A stretch of DNA of 64,000 bases, taken from NCBI GenBank assembly GCA_903789525.1, contig CAIFER010000001.1, positions 124,001 to 188,000 on the forward strand, given 5' to 3'. This document shows, one piece after another, positions 1-8,176 of the stretch. Source of the DNA: an uncultured Aeriscardovia sp. (lineage in GTDB: Bacteria > Actinomycetota > Actinomycetes > Actinomycetales > Bifidobacteriaceae). Each line of letters starts with the position of its first letter. Positions within the stretch are counted from its first letter, which is position 1. A program made the position numbers and the translations under genes. The notes under the pieces are model-generated. The model saw only the letters and a program-made list of their open reading frames with translations, searched no databases and was not told the origin of the DNA.

Positions 1-1454
1 TGAGGTTTGCGCGTCACAATCCCGAGGCACAAGAGAAGCTTATGCAGTTCTCCTGGTGAGATCGTGGCCCGCCGGGCGTTGCTCATGAGATGGTCAGGAT
101 TTGAGTTCAGCTGCGCGAAACCTGTCAGCACAGCTCCGCGTCTCTGTGGATCAAGTTTCATCAGCGTGTCCATGGTGTGACGAGCGTCATCTGGAGTATT
201 CTCTTGTGCGATCCACACGATGCGAGAAGGCGGAAGATGCGAATCCGATTGCGTGTGCGTGAGAAGACGGTCACGCAGTGCACGGACGAGAGTCGTTTTG
301 CCGGTCCCATTATCGCCGATAAGAGCAATGTGATCCCTCGGTCCAACATGTAACTCCGGTATCATGATGCCGGGTGTTCTGTTTTCGTTCGGTGATTGAC
401 GTGATGGCCACGGAACAAGCCCTTGTGGGAGACTCACGAGTTCATGCAAATGGCTGGGCTCAATGGCACCGAAGAGGTCGGCGAGTCCACTCGTGTATCT
501 TTTTGCAGGCACAATGCTCTGGCTGACCTGATCGCGGGCTGCATTCACGTGCGAAACGATGCGTGCATGTGCTCTGCCGGCATTCCCGTCCATACTCGTT
601 TGGTGTGCGAGTTTGTGACGGCCGAGAGCATCGTGATCACGTGGGTCGATCTTTCTTCCGCTGTATTTGAGTGCGTTTGCTTTTTGGACTGCTGCCTTTC
701 GGCTCGCTTGAGCCTTTTCTAGACGATTGAGCGTATGCACGGCAGAGTCACGATGATGTTCAGCAGCTGTGTCATTGACGTGAAGAGCAGCACGTGCATC
801 ACTGTATCCTCCGGAGAACTCGTGAGCGCACGTGATATTCCCAGTACTGGTATGTTCCCGTGTCAAGAAAATACATTTGTCAGCCACACTGTCGATGAGA
901 TCACGATCGTGCGAGATGATGATTCCAATCAATTTCCGTTTGTGCGCGTATGTGCTCAGAAGATGGGCAATCATGTGCTGGGTGCGCACGTCCACGTGGT
1001 TGGTGGGCTCATCGAGTACGAGAACATCAGGATCGCTGGCCAGCGCGCAGGCAATTTGGAGACGTTTGCGTTGACCACCAGAGAGCTGCGAATATCGATA
1101 TACCCAGTCATCGCCAATCTCTAGGTTTTCGCGAATGGTGATCGCGGTGGAGGACCAGTTGGCGGCAAAGTCATCGAGATTCGTAGGTTGAATCACTGTC
1201 TCTTGTGGACACCATGCACTGACAACTTTCGGGGATCCAGCTCGTGGCGTGATCGTTCCAGATTGAGGGTGGAGCATGTGCCCGTGTGCGTCAGGGATTC
1301 CAAGTGCGAGACGGATCAACGTCGTTTTGCCGATCCCGTTGTCACCGACGAGGGCAGTCCATCCGGGTGAGAAATTGACTGTCAGATCGGAGAAGAGAAA
1401 ATCACTTCCCGGATAGGCAAAAGAAATGTGCGAGAGACGAAGAACAGATATCAT
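1..1454 (-). CDS. ABC-F family ATPase, 3' end cut by window edge
   Basis: Soluble tandem-ATPase protein without membrane segments, as in ABC-F factors that act on ribosomes (translation regulation or antibiotic protection). The reading frame is open from an ATG at 1454 down to base 1. It begins MISVLRLSHISFAYPG. The first cassette has Walker A GDNGIGKTT near residues 37-45, signature LSGGQ near 124-128 and Walker B LVLDEPTNH near 144-152. The second has Walker A GDNGTGKTT near 380-388 and a SPGEL signature near 465, about where the edge cuts it. Roughly the last 80-100 residues should lie outside. The Shine-Dalgarno (AGAAAG) is weak. Which ABC-F subgroup this is, and whether it confers resistance, cannot be decided here. 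Confidence 0.9.
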   Translation of the reverse strand, partial: MISVLRLSHISFAYPGSDFLFSDLTVNFSPGWTALVGDNGIGKTTLIRLALGIPDAHGHMLHPQSGTITPRAGSPKVVSAWCPQETVIQPTNLDDFAANWSSTAITIRENLEIGDDWVYRYSQLSGGQRKRLQIACALASDPDVLVLDEPTNHVDVRTQHMIAHLLSTYAHKRKLIGIIISHDRDLIDSVADKCIFLTREHTSTGNITCAHEFSGGYSDARAALHVNDTAAEHHRDSAVHTLNRLEKAQASRKAAVQKANALKYSGRKIDPRDHDALGRHKLAHQTSMDGNAGRAHARIVSHVNAARDQVSQSIVPAKRYTSGLADLFGAIEPSHLHELVSLPQGLVPWPSRQSPNENRTPGIMIPELHVGPRDHIALIGDNGTGKTTLVRALRDRLLTHTQSDSHLPPSRIVWIAQENTPDDARHTMDTLMKLDPQRRGAVLTGFAQLNSNPDHLMSNARRATISPGELHKLLLCLGIVTRKP

Positions 1455-1473
1455 GATGAGTTTCTTTCTGTGA

Positions 1474-1501
1474 AAAGACGTGTAATGAAAGACGCGTAAT
1501 C
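1474..1501. repeat. Two imperfect 14-bp direct repeats upstream of the ABC-F gene
   Basis: AAAGACGTGTAATG is followed immediately by AAAGACGCGTAATC, 20-47 bases before the ATG of the ABC-F gene. Direct repeats in this position could bind a regulator, but no partner is visible. The rest of 1502-1660 shows no gene or clear motif; it should hold the ABC-F promoter. Confidence 0.4.
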
Positions 1502-1666
1502 AATACGCAGCGATAGCTCACACCACCGTGGACTACGCAACGTCAGCCGCTGAATGCGACCCGGTTCACAGAAGAGACTTCATCAAAACCTTTCGACGGA
1601 TGGATACCGGATAACGAAGGAACTCATCACAGGCGCCTGCGCTATCGATGTCCGATTGTACACCAT

Positions 1667-1713
1667 GAAAAAACCTCTTGAAACGATCACACGAGAAATC
1701 GCTTCAAGAGGTT
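1667..1713 (-). terminator. Rho-independent terminator of glnA
   Basis: The arms AACCTCTTGAA(A/G)CGAT at 1672-1687 and 1698-1713 form a stem of about 16 bp around a 10-base loop. On the minus strand it is followed by a run of six T. It lies about 70 bases after the glnA stop and reads in the same direction. Confidence 0.85.
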
Positions 1714-1782
1714 GAAATCCCAATGGATTATTTGACCAGTGGCCAGCAGAGCTCACATGACGTGAGTAAAACCGGCATGAGA

Positions 1783-3225
1783 TCAGTAATTGAAGTACAT
1801 CTCGTACTCCATTGGCGTTGGAACGATCTGCTGGCGAGAGATCTCGTTGCGCTTAATCGACACCCACGTATCGAGAAGATCTTGCGTGAATACATCGCCC
1901 TGCATGAGGAAGTCATGATCAGCTTCCAAGCAGTCGAGCGCTGCAGACAGGGACGTTGGAACAGTCTTGATTCCCTTTGCCTGCTCTGGTGGGAGCTCGT
2001 ACAGGTTCTTGTCGATCGGCTTCGGTGGATCGATGCGGTTCTGAATTCCGTCCAAGCCGGCCATCATCTCAGCGGACAGGCCGAGGTATGGATTGCACGT
2101 CGTATCTGGAACACGGAATTCGAGGCGCTTTTCGCTCGGCTTATTGCCTGCCAACGGAATACGAATTGCAGCGGAACGATTGCGTGCCGAGTACACGAGA
2201 TCGACAGGAGCCTCATAGCCAGGGACAAGACGACGATATGAATTGGTAGTTGGGTTGGTGAAGGCGAGGACTGAGCCAGCGTGCTTGATCAGACCGCCGA
2301 TGTACCAACGGCACAGATCGGACAGACCTGCATAGCCTTCATCGGAGTAGAACAGCGGTTTGCCATCTTTCCACAGTGACTGGTGGCAATGCATGCCTGT
2401 GCCATTTTCGCCTGCCATTGGCTTTGGCATGAAGGTGACAACCTTGCCAAACTCGCGGGCGGTTTCGCGGACAACATACTTGTACGTCTGCAGATCATCT
2501 GCTGCGTGCAGCAAGTCATTAAAGCGATAGTTGATTTCCTGCTGACCTTCTGCAACCTCGTGGTGAGCGCGCTCAAGCTTGAGACCGCACTTCATGAGAT
2601 TTTCGACCATCTGATCGCGGACGTCTTGTGAATGATCGAGCGGCGGAACAGGGAAGTAGCCGCCACCTTCACGCATCTTGTAACCACGATTCGGGGTATC
2701 CGGGGTGTTCACGCTATCAGCGCGGGCACCGGAGTTCCAATGCGCCTCGGTGGTGTCGATGCTGTAGAACGAGCCCTTCATGGATGTGTCGTACCGAGCT
2801 GTGTCGAACATGAAGAATTCAGGCTCAACACCGAAGTATGCCGTATCAGCGATGCCGGTGTACTTCAGATACGCTTCAGCCTTCTTGGCAACTTGCCGAG
2901 GATCGCGCGAGTATGGCTCACTGGTGACTGGAGTGACGACGTCAAAGTACATGTCGAGCGTTTTGTGCGTACGGAAAGGATCAACGTAGCATGTGTCGAC
3001 GTTGGGAACCAGCTTCATATCTGAATTGTTGATTTTCTGGAAGCCAATGATGGAAGACCCATCGAAGAACAGTCCACGACTAAATGCTTCGCCCATGAGC
3101 TGGTCTGAAGGAATAGTGAAATGCTGCTCTTGACCGAGAAGATCGCAGAATCGTACGGAGACGAATTCGATTCCCTGATCATGAATGAACTTAGAGACGT
3201 CTGCCTCAGTTTTAATATCGTTCAC
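1783..3225 (-). CDS. glnA: Glutamine synthetase, type I
   Basis: Makes glutamine from glutamate, ammonia and ATP in the cytoplasm; central nitrogen assimilation enzyme, normally a dodecamer. The 480-residue length fits type I. The catalytic region shows FDGSS near residues 55-59, the NGTGMHCHQS metal/ATP segment and NRSAAIRIP. The conserved NLYELP site near residue 409 carries the tyrosine that is adenylylated in type I-beta enzymes, so control by GlnE is likely although glnE is not in this window. Translation starts at GTG 3225, preceded by AGGAAGG at a good distance. It follows DUF4191 on the same strand after 93 bases and has its own terminator. Confidence 0.97.
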   Translation of the reverse strand: MNDIKTEADVSKFIHDQGIEFVSVRFCDLLGQEQHFTIPSDQLMGEAFSRGLFFDGSSIIGFQKINNSDMKLVPNVDTCYVDPFRTHKTLDMYFDVVTPVTSEPYSRDPRQVAKKAEAYLKYTGIADTAYFGVEPEFFMFDTARYDTSMKGSFYSIDTTEAHWNSGARADSVNTPDTPNRGYKMREGGGYFPVPPLDHSQDVRDQMVENLMKCGLKLERAHHEVAEGQQEINYRFNDLLHAADDLQTYKYVVRETAREFGKVVTFMPKPMAGENGTGMHCHQSLWKDGKPLFYSDEGYAGLSDLCRWYIGGLIKHAGSVLAFTNPTTNSYRRLVPGYEAPVDLVYSARNRSAAIRIPLAGNKPSEKRLEFRVPDTTCNPYLGLSAEMMAGLDGIQNRIDPPKPIDKNLYELPPEQAKGIKTVPTSLSAALDCLEADHDFLMQGDVFTQDLLDTWVSIKRNEISRQQIVPTPMEYEMYFNY

Positions 3226-3318
3226 AGTTTTTCCTTCCTGGCTTGACGCCTATCACTACTGCACTCAGAATACTTCATGTAAAAGAATGAAATGTGAGAA
3301 TGTGGTCAAAAAGCAGGC

Positions 3319-4059
3319 TTACCGCATCATCCTACGTGTAATACGAATCCTGCGTGGATCGATCGAGCGTGGGATCTTTTGACCACGAGATGCGATTGAG
3401 CGCAGACGACCGTTGAGCTGATTGAGCTCTTCCTTCGTCATCACAACTTTCTTGGAGACGATAGCTCGGCGCAACTTCTTGAGCGGTGTGCAGCCCTTCT
3501 CGTTACCCACGTAAATGCGATAAATCGGTAGCTGGGAACCAGGAGTCATATGACGAACTTCACGCTCAATACGATTCATTTCCTGATCGAGACGGTGGCG
3601 ATTGCCTTCGCCAACGAGGAAGAGGCCCGAACGACCTGTGCCTTGCCAAATGCCGTCCTTTGTCCGCCGATCCATCCAAATAGGGGCTTCATCAAAGGAA
3701 TACCCTGCAGTGTTGATCGAGCTCACGACCGCTCCCGCTGCACCGGGCTTTCCTTCGAGGCGCTCATAGCCAACATGATCAGCTACGCGCGTGAGCACGA
3801 GTGTAGCGATGAGCAAGCCGAGCGTAATACCGAGGACGAGGTTGATGATCCAGCCGAGCCACATGGCGTGGAATCCTGCGCTCAAGCCGATGGCAGCACC
3901 GATCGGGACCACAAGCGAAAGAATCATCCACACCGGCATTGATTTCACGTATTTCGCCGTGTAACGGTAAACGCGAATAACTTGCTTGAGTGTAGATGTA
4001 CGGTCAGCTTTCTGCTTATTTCCAGAACGCTGCGCATTGACCCCAGTATTGCGTGCCAT
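3319..4059 (-). CDS. DUF4191 family membrane protein
   Basis: A 246-residue protein with a basic N-terminus, two adjacent hydrophobic segments (about residues 42-62 and 67-92) and a basic cytoplasmic-looking C-terminal half ending RRIRITRRMMR. It matches my recollection of the actinobacterial DUF4191 family, which commonly sits beside glnA or lipoate genes. Function is unknown. The ATG at 4059 has AGGAAGG upstream. The gene lies 33 bases after lpdA on the same strand and is probably co-transcribed with it. Confidence 0.75.
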   Translation of the reverse strand: MARNTGVNAQRSGNKQKADRTSTLKQVIRVYRYTAKYVKSMPVWMILSLVVPIGAAIGLSAGFHAMWLGWIINLVLGITLGLLIATLVLTRVADHVGYERLEGKPGAAGAVVSSINTAGYSFDEAPIWMDRRTKDGIWQGTGRSGLFLVGEGNRHRLDQEMNRIEREVRHMTPGSQLPIYRIYVGNEKGCTPLKKLRRAIVSKKVVMTKEELNQLNGRLRSIASRGQKIPRSIDPRRIRITRRMMR

Positions 4060-4092
4060 CAGAGAACCTTCCTGCCGATCTCGGCTTTTATT

Positions 4093-5685
4093 TTAGCGCG
4101 TATGAAGCGGCCGACCGTCTGCATTGAGCAGCGCTTCGCCAAATGTTTCAGAGAACGTTGGATGCGGGTGAATGAATCGCGATGCATCGTGTAGCGGAAC
4201 GTGATTGCCGATGAGTTCAGCTGCCTCTCCGATCAGGTCTTCAACTTGTGGGCCGCACATATCGACGCCGAGAATAACACGCACGCCCGGCTGTGAATCG
4301 CGGATGCCGGAGATGATCGTGATGTTCCCCATACCGCCGACCATTTGAACGCGAGCATTGCCCATGATAGGGACGTTTGCCTCCTGCACGTCTGAAATAT
4401 GCGGATCAGCGAGCGCAGTCTTTTTATCGATGCCGACTGATGCGATCGGAACTTGTGAATAAACGACAGTAGGTACGTTCGCGTTGTCGACCGGAGTCGT
4501 CGGAACACCGGCAATTGACTCAGCGACGACGATGCCTTGGGCAAACGCACGATGGGCGAGCTGCTTTCCGGCAGTGATATCTCCAAGTGCCCACACGTGG
4601 TCGATATTCGTGCGACCGTACGGATCAGTTTTGACGTATCCGCGTTCATCGAGGTCGACGCCGAGGTGCGAGAACCATGGCTCATCTGTGTTCGGGACTC
4701 TGCCAATGCAGACGAGGGCAAATTGGGCAGTTTGTGTGATGACCGGTGGCTTCTGGTCATCTGTCTTGTCTGCGTCGTCAGTGTGCTGTACCGACGGCGG
4801 CAGTGGGGTGTGATTGACCGCATCAGGAGCCGTATAGCTGACTTTCACGGCCAGGTTGGCGCCTTCAGTGACAGATTGAATATGCACACCGGCGTGGAAC
4901 TTCGTTCCGGACCGTTTCATTGCACGTGTCACGAGTGCAGATGAGCGCTTCGTGCCTGCTGGGAAGATTTGTGGAGCAACTTCGAGGACTGTCACATCTG
5001 CACCGAGCTCACGCCACAGCGTGGCAAATTCGAGGCCGATTGATCCAGAACCGATGATGATGACGGACTGAGGAATTTGCAGGAGATTAAGCGCATCTGT
5101 GGAATCGAGAATAGCTTTGTGTGAGAAACGAACTCCTGGCAACGAGCGTGGACGGGAACCGGTAGCGAGGACGATATCGCCAGCGGTAATCGTTTCGCTG
5201 TGAGCGGCGATGGGATGCTGTGGATCAGTGGTGTCGGCAGGGTAGCGCAACACGACCTCTCCAGCTTTCTGCACTTCAGCAGCGGCTTGAATCATCGTGA
5301 CTTTACGGTGATGCAATAGATTCGTCAGACCAGACGTCATGGAATTGACGATTGAGCGCTTGTAAGCCACGAGCTTGCCTAAATCAAACGTGCTGAGTTT
5401 GAAATCAAGGCCGTACGTGGAGGCGTACCGCGCGTGTTCAACGGTGTTTGCTGCTGTCAACAGTGCCTTGCTTGGCACGCACCCAGCGTGCAGGCAGACT
5501 CCACCGGGGGCACCGTCCTCCTCAATGAGGGCGACTGACTTGCCGAGTTCTGCGGCTCTCAGAGCAGTGGAATAACCTGCAGGACCGCCACCGACAATGG
5601 CAACATCAAAATGGCGTGGCTGCGCAGGTTGGCTTTCAGTCTGGTTTTCAGCTGACTGCTCAGGACTATTTTCTGGTGTTTGCAT
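4093..5685 (-). CDS. lpdA: Dihydrolipoyl dehydrogenase (E3)
   Basis: FAD- and NAD-dependent flavoprotein that reoxidises dihydrolipoamide. The 530-residue protein starts MQTPENSPEQ with a strong TCAGGAGG ribosome site; a longer frame to 5775 lacks such a site. FAD-binding GGGPAG is at residues 32-37, the redox disulfide CLHAGC at 64-69, a second dinucleotide fold has GSGSIGLEFA, and the C-terminal HPHPT...E active-site pair is near 506-513. Two oddities are a Gln/Glu-rich N-terminal extension of about 24 residues and a hydrophilic Asp/Thr/Pro-rich insertion near 300-335. No E1/E2 or glycine-cleavage partner is in the window, so the lipoyl substrate is unknown. Confidence 0.93.
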   Translation of the reverse strand: MQTPENSPEQSAENQTESQPAQPRHFDVAIVGGGPAGYSTALRAAELGKSVALIEEDGAPGGVCLHAGCVPSKALLTAANTVEHARYASTYGLDFKLSTFDLGKLVAYKRSIVNSMTSGLTNLLHHRKVTMIQAAAEVQKAGEVVLRYPADTTDPQHPIAAHSETITAGDIVLATGSRPRSLPGVRFSHKAILDSTDALNLLQIPQSVIIIGSGSIGLEFATLWRELGADVTVLEVAPQIFPAGTKRSSALVTRAMKRSGTKFHAGVHIQSVTEGANLAVKVSYTAPDAVNHTPLPPSVQHTDDADKTDDQKPPVITQTAQFALVCIGRVPNTDEPWFSHLGVDLDERGYVKTDPYGRTNIDHVWALGDITAGKQLAHRAFAQGIVVAESIAGVPTTPVDNANVPTVVYSQVPIASVGIDKKTALADPHISDVQEANVPIMGNARVQMVGGMGNITIISGIRDSQPGVRVILGVDMCGPQVEDLIGEAAELIGNHVPLHDASRFIHPHPTFSETFGEALLNADGRPLHTR

Positions 5686-5846
5686 ACGCGTTCCTCCTGA
5701 TTTCTTCAAGAGAGATATTTTCTCACAATGACGTCCCACCGTCGCGACGACATGCCGTGATTCCGTTGTCAGCAAAAATGAGCAGATTTATTCCACCCGA
5801 GCATCAGACCGCATTGGACCGCATCAGACAGACGCGAGCCAACGTG

Positions 5847-6500
5847 TTACCGCGGCCACACTCCGCGCTTGTCATGGCGTGGCTTCGGAACACGCCAGCG
5901 ACGCATTTGCATTGCACGCGAAACGGCGTACCCCATCGAGTGTGTTGCTTTGATCTCATCACGTCCGTATTTAGCGATGAGTCGTGGTTTTAGGCCGTGC
6001 AGCCACATGACCATGAGATCGATGATGCACGCGACCATGTAAACGTACATTAAAGCGGTCAAAATATTGGAAACAATCGGAGAGAATGCCGCTACAGCCA
6101 TCGCGAGAATGAGAACGACGAGCACAACCGGCAGGAACCACTCAGCCCAGTTTTTACGCGCGTCGACGTAATCACGCACATAAATGCGAATGGGAAGCTG
6201 CTCGCTGCGTGGCATATGAGCGAGATCGCCCTTCTCCATTGCTTCGTATTCGGCATCTTGACGCCGACGTGAAATCTTGCGCTCTTCCTTGTGGCGCTTG
6301 CGCCGATCAGACAGTGATGGGACGAGAGGGCGATATTCCAAAGCTTGTGCTTTCTTGCGTTTCGGAGTCGGGCGGCCTTTGCGTGGGGTGCGCGAATCGT
6401 CGGTCAGCAATGATGCGGATTCGCTCGATGCGGCGGAATGAGACTTCTGACTTGCTGCGCTTTTGGAGGTGTGATGACGCGAAAACGGATTCCAACTCAT
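5847..6500 (-). CDS. DUF3043 family membrane protein
   Basis: A 217-residue protein with a highly basic N-terminal half (GRPTPKRKKAQ, DRRKRHKEERK) followed by the conserved-looking RSEQLPIRIYVRDYVDAR block. Two hydrophobic segments follow near residues 125-145 and 148-170, then a basic tail. This architecture matches the actinobacterial DUF3043 family of unknown function. I place the start at ATG 6500 (MSWNPFSR). A TATATT box lies only about 7 bases upstream of that ATG and no Shine-Dalgarno is seen, so the mRNA may be leaderless. It is divergent from the dipeptidase gene. Confidence 0.72.
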   Translation of the reverse strand: MSWNPFSRHHTSKSAASQKSHSAASSESASLLTDDSRTPRKGRPTPKRKKAQALEYRPLVPSLSDRRKRHKEERKISRRRQDAEYEAMEKGDLAHMPRSEQLPIRIYVRDYVDARKNWAEWFLPVVLVVLILAMAVAAFSPIVSNILTALMYVYMVACIIDLMVMWLHGLKPRLIAKYGRDEIKATHSMGYAVSRAMQMRRWRVPKPRHDKRGVWPR

Positions 6501-6521
6501 AAGCCAAAATATATAGGTCGG

Positions 6522-6541
6522 GTGTGACGCGCACGTCACAC
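6522..6541. promoter_or_regulatory. Perfect 8-bp inverted repeat between divergent genes
   Basis: GTGTGACG and CGTCACAC flank a 4-base centre. The repeat lies between the DUF3043 start (6500, minus) and the dipeptidase start (6629, plus), just upstream of the probable -10 of the minus-strand gene. Its size and symmetry suit an operator for a dimeric regulator; the regulator is not identifiable. Confidence 0.5.
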
Positions 6542-6628
6542 AATAGAAGCAGAAACAGTGTATTGTCCTCAGAAATACACCTCAATACAACTCAAGTCAG
6601 TTCTCTTCAGGAGAGGCGAGGGTTAAAG

Positions 6629-8035
6629 ATGGCACATAACGGGAAAACAGTAGGATCATCGGCTCTAGAGAAGAAAATTAGCCGGGCAGTCAATGACCAG
6701 TGGGATGCGGTCATGGACATGTTGGCGCGAAAGGTTGCGCTGAAATCTGTCTCAGCGCATGGCATCACGGCTCCTCACATGAAGCGGTCCGCACAGTTTG
6801 TCGCCGATCAGATGAAGCAGGTCGGGGTTAATGCCCACGTGGTGCAGGCAGTAAATCCAGATGGGACGCCGGGGGCTTTCGAAGTCATTGGCGAGAAACA
6901 CGTTTCCGACAGCGCACCGACTGTCTTGCTGTATGCGCATCACGACGTGCAGCCGGTCGACGATCCATCGGCGTGGAACACAGATCCGTGGAAATTGACC
7001 GTCAAAGGCGATCGCGCGTATGGGCGTGGAAGTGTCGATGATGGAGGCGGTCTCGCTATTCATCGTGGCGCGATTGGTGCGCTCGGAGATGATCTTCCGG
7101 TGAACGTCAAAATCTTCCTCGAGGGCGAAGAAGAAATGGGTTCGGAGTCGTTCATCCCATTTCTGACAGCACATCGTTCAGACTTCCAGGCGGACACCAT
7201 CATTGTGTGCGATTCAGGAAATTGGAAGCCGACTGTTCCGTCTCTGACCACTTCCCTGCGTGGTGAAGCTGAATGTGACGTCACTGTCACTGTGTTAAAG
7301 CACTCCATTCACTCTGGCCAGTACGGTGGGCCGATTCTCGACGCCAACACGCTCGCAGCCATGCTGATCTCGAGCATGTACGACGAAAAGGGTACCGTCA
7401 CGATTCCTGGCATTGTCTCCCAGCCGGTCGTCGGTGGACTAGATCAAGATTTCGATGAGCAACAGTTGCGGCACGATACGTCTGTTGTGGACGGGTACCA
7501 GTTTGCTGGCACAGGATCGCTCGCATCGCGCTTGTGGGTCAAGCCGAGCCTTGCGGTTATCGGGTTTGATGCGCATCCGGTCGACGGATCGTTTAATGTG
7601 CTCGCAGATTCTGCACGTTTCCGCCTGTCGTTGCGAACGGCACCTCGTCAAGACGCACATGAGGCACTGAAAGCGTTGACGAAGTTTATTGAGTCTCATC
7701 GTCCATTTGGAGCACATGTGTCGGTGACGCCGCTGGATGCCGGGACTGGTTGGGCGATGGATCCGTCGTCTGACGTCACGAAAGTTGCCGAGCGCTCGCT
7801 GGCCGATGGATACGGCGTGCAACCGGTCAATCAAGGCCAAGGTGGTTCGATTCCATTTATTCCAGAGTTGCAAAAGCTCTTCCCACAAGCGAAGGTCCTC
7901 GTTACCGGACCGGAAGATCCGATTTCTGCGGCTCACAGCCCGAACGAGTCAATTTCGCTGCCGGGACTCAAGAGTGCAATTACGGCTGAGGCTCTGCTCC
8001 TTGCGCGTTTAGGTGAGCACGTGTCAGCACACTGA
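6629..8035 (+). CDS. M20 family dipeptidase
   Basis: Cytoplasmic zinc-dependent peptidase of the M20 family that most likely cleaves dipeptides or acylated amino acids. Metal-site signatures are visible: HHDVQP (residues about 109-114), GRGSVDDGG with the bridging Asp, and EGEEEMGS with the catalytic and metal Glu pair. A dimerisation domain follows (HSIHSGQYGG), and the C-terminal part carries AAHSPNES with the last metal His. The 468-residue length is normal. The start at ATG 6629 has GGAGAGGCGAGGG upstream; the longer frame to 6524 would run through the inverted repeat and lacks such a site. Substrate specificity cannot be read from sequence. Confidence 0.9.
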   Translation: MAHNGKTVGSSALEKKISRAVNDQWDAVMDMLARKVALKSVSAHGITAPHMKRSAQFVADQMKQVGVNAHVVQAVNPDGTPGAFEVIGEKHVSDSAPTVLLYAHHDVQPVDDPSAWNTDPWKLTVKGDRAYGRGSVDDGGGLAIHRGAIGALGDDLPVNVKIFLEGEEEMGSESFIPFLTAHRSDFQADTIIVCDSGNWKPTVPSLTTSLRGEAECDVTVTVLKHSIHSGQYGGPILDANTLAAMLISSMYDEKGTVTIPGIVSQPVVGGLDQDFDEQQLRHDTSVVDGYQFAGTGSLASRLWVKPSLAVIGFDAHPVDGSFNVLADSARFRLSLRTAPRQDAHEALKALTKFIESHRPFGAHVSVTPLDAGTGWAMDPSSDVTKVAERSLADGYGVQPVNQGQGGSIPFIPELQKLFPQAKVLVTGPEDPISAAHSPNESISLPGLKSAITAEALLLARLGEHVSAH

Positions 8036-8044
8036 AATATGTTA

Positions 8045-8142
8045 GGAAACGACACGGGTGCTGCAGATTACTGCATGCTGAGAAGGGGAGAGCCCCCGAC
8101 CGATTGAACGTGAACCGGACAATGCTGGCGCACGGACGTCGT
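8045..8142 (+). ncRNA. TPP (thiamine pyrophosphate) riboswitch
   Basis: The aptamer shows the diagnostic segments in order: CGGGTGC, then GCTGAGA (8079-8085), a GC-rich arm, TGAACGTGAACCGGACAATG and CTGGCGCACGGA. The outer stem is ACGAC (8049-8053) with GTCGT (8138-8142). It lies just upstream of the thiamine-type ECF transporter genes, whose expression it should switch off when TPP is plentiful. Confidence 0.92.
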
Positions 8143-8149
8143 TTTTATC

Positions 8150-8174
8150 CCGTGCCTTTGGAAGAAAGGCACCG
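8150..8174 (+). promoter_or_regulatory. Ribosome-site sequestering hairpin of the TPP riboswitch
   Basis: GTGCCTTT (8152-8159) pairs with AAAGGCAC (8165-8172) and buries the AGAAAGG ribosome site of the next gene. CCGTGC (8150-8155) can instead pair with GCACGG (8130-8135) inside the aptamer's 3' side. This gives mutually exclusive folds expected of translational control. The pairing is visible; the mechanism is inferred. Confidence 0.7.
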
Positions 8175-8176
8175 TT

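Noticed and set aside
735-1124. Plus-strand frames of 60-130 residues
   Set aside because: They lie antisense to the ABC-F gene, whose frame has full ATPase motifs.
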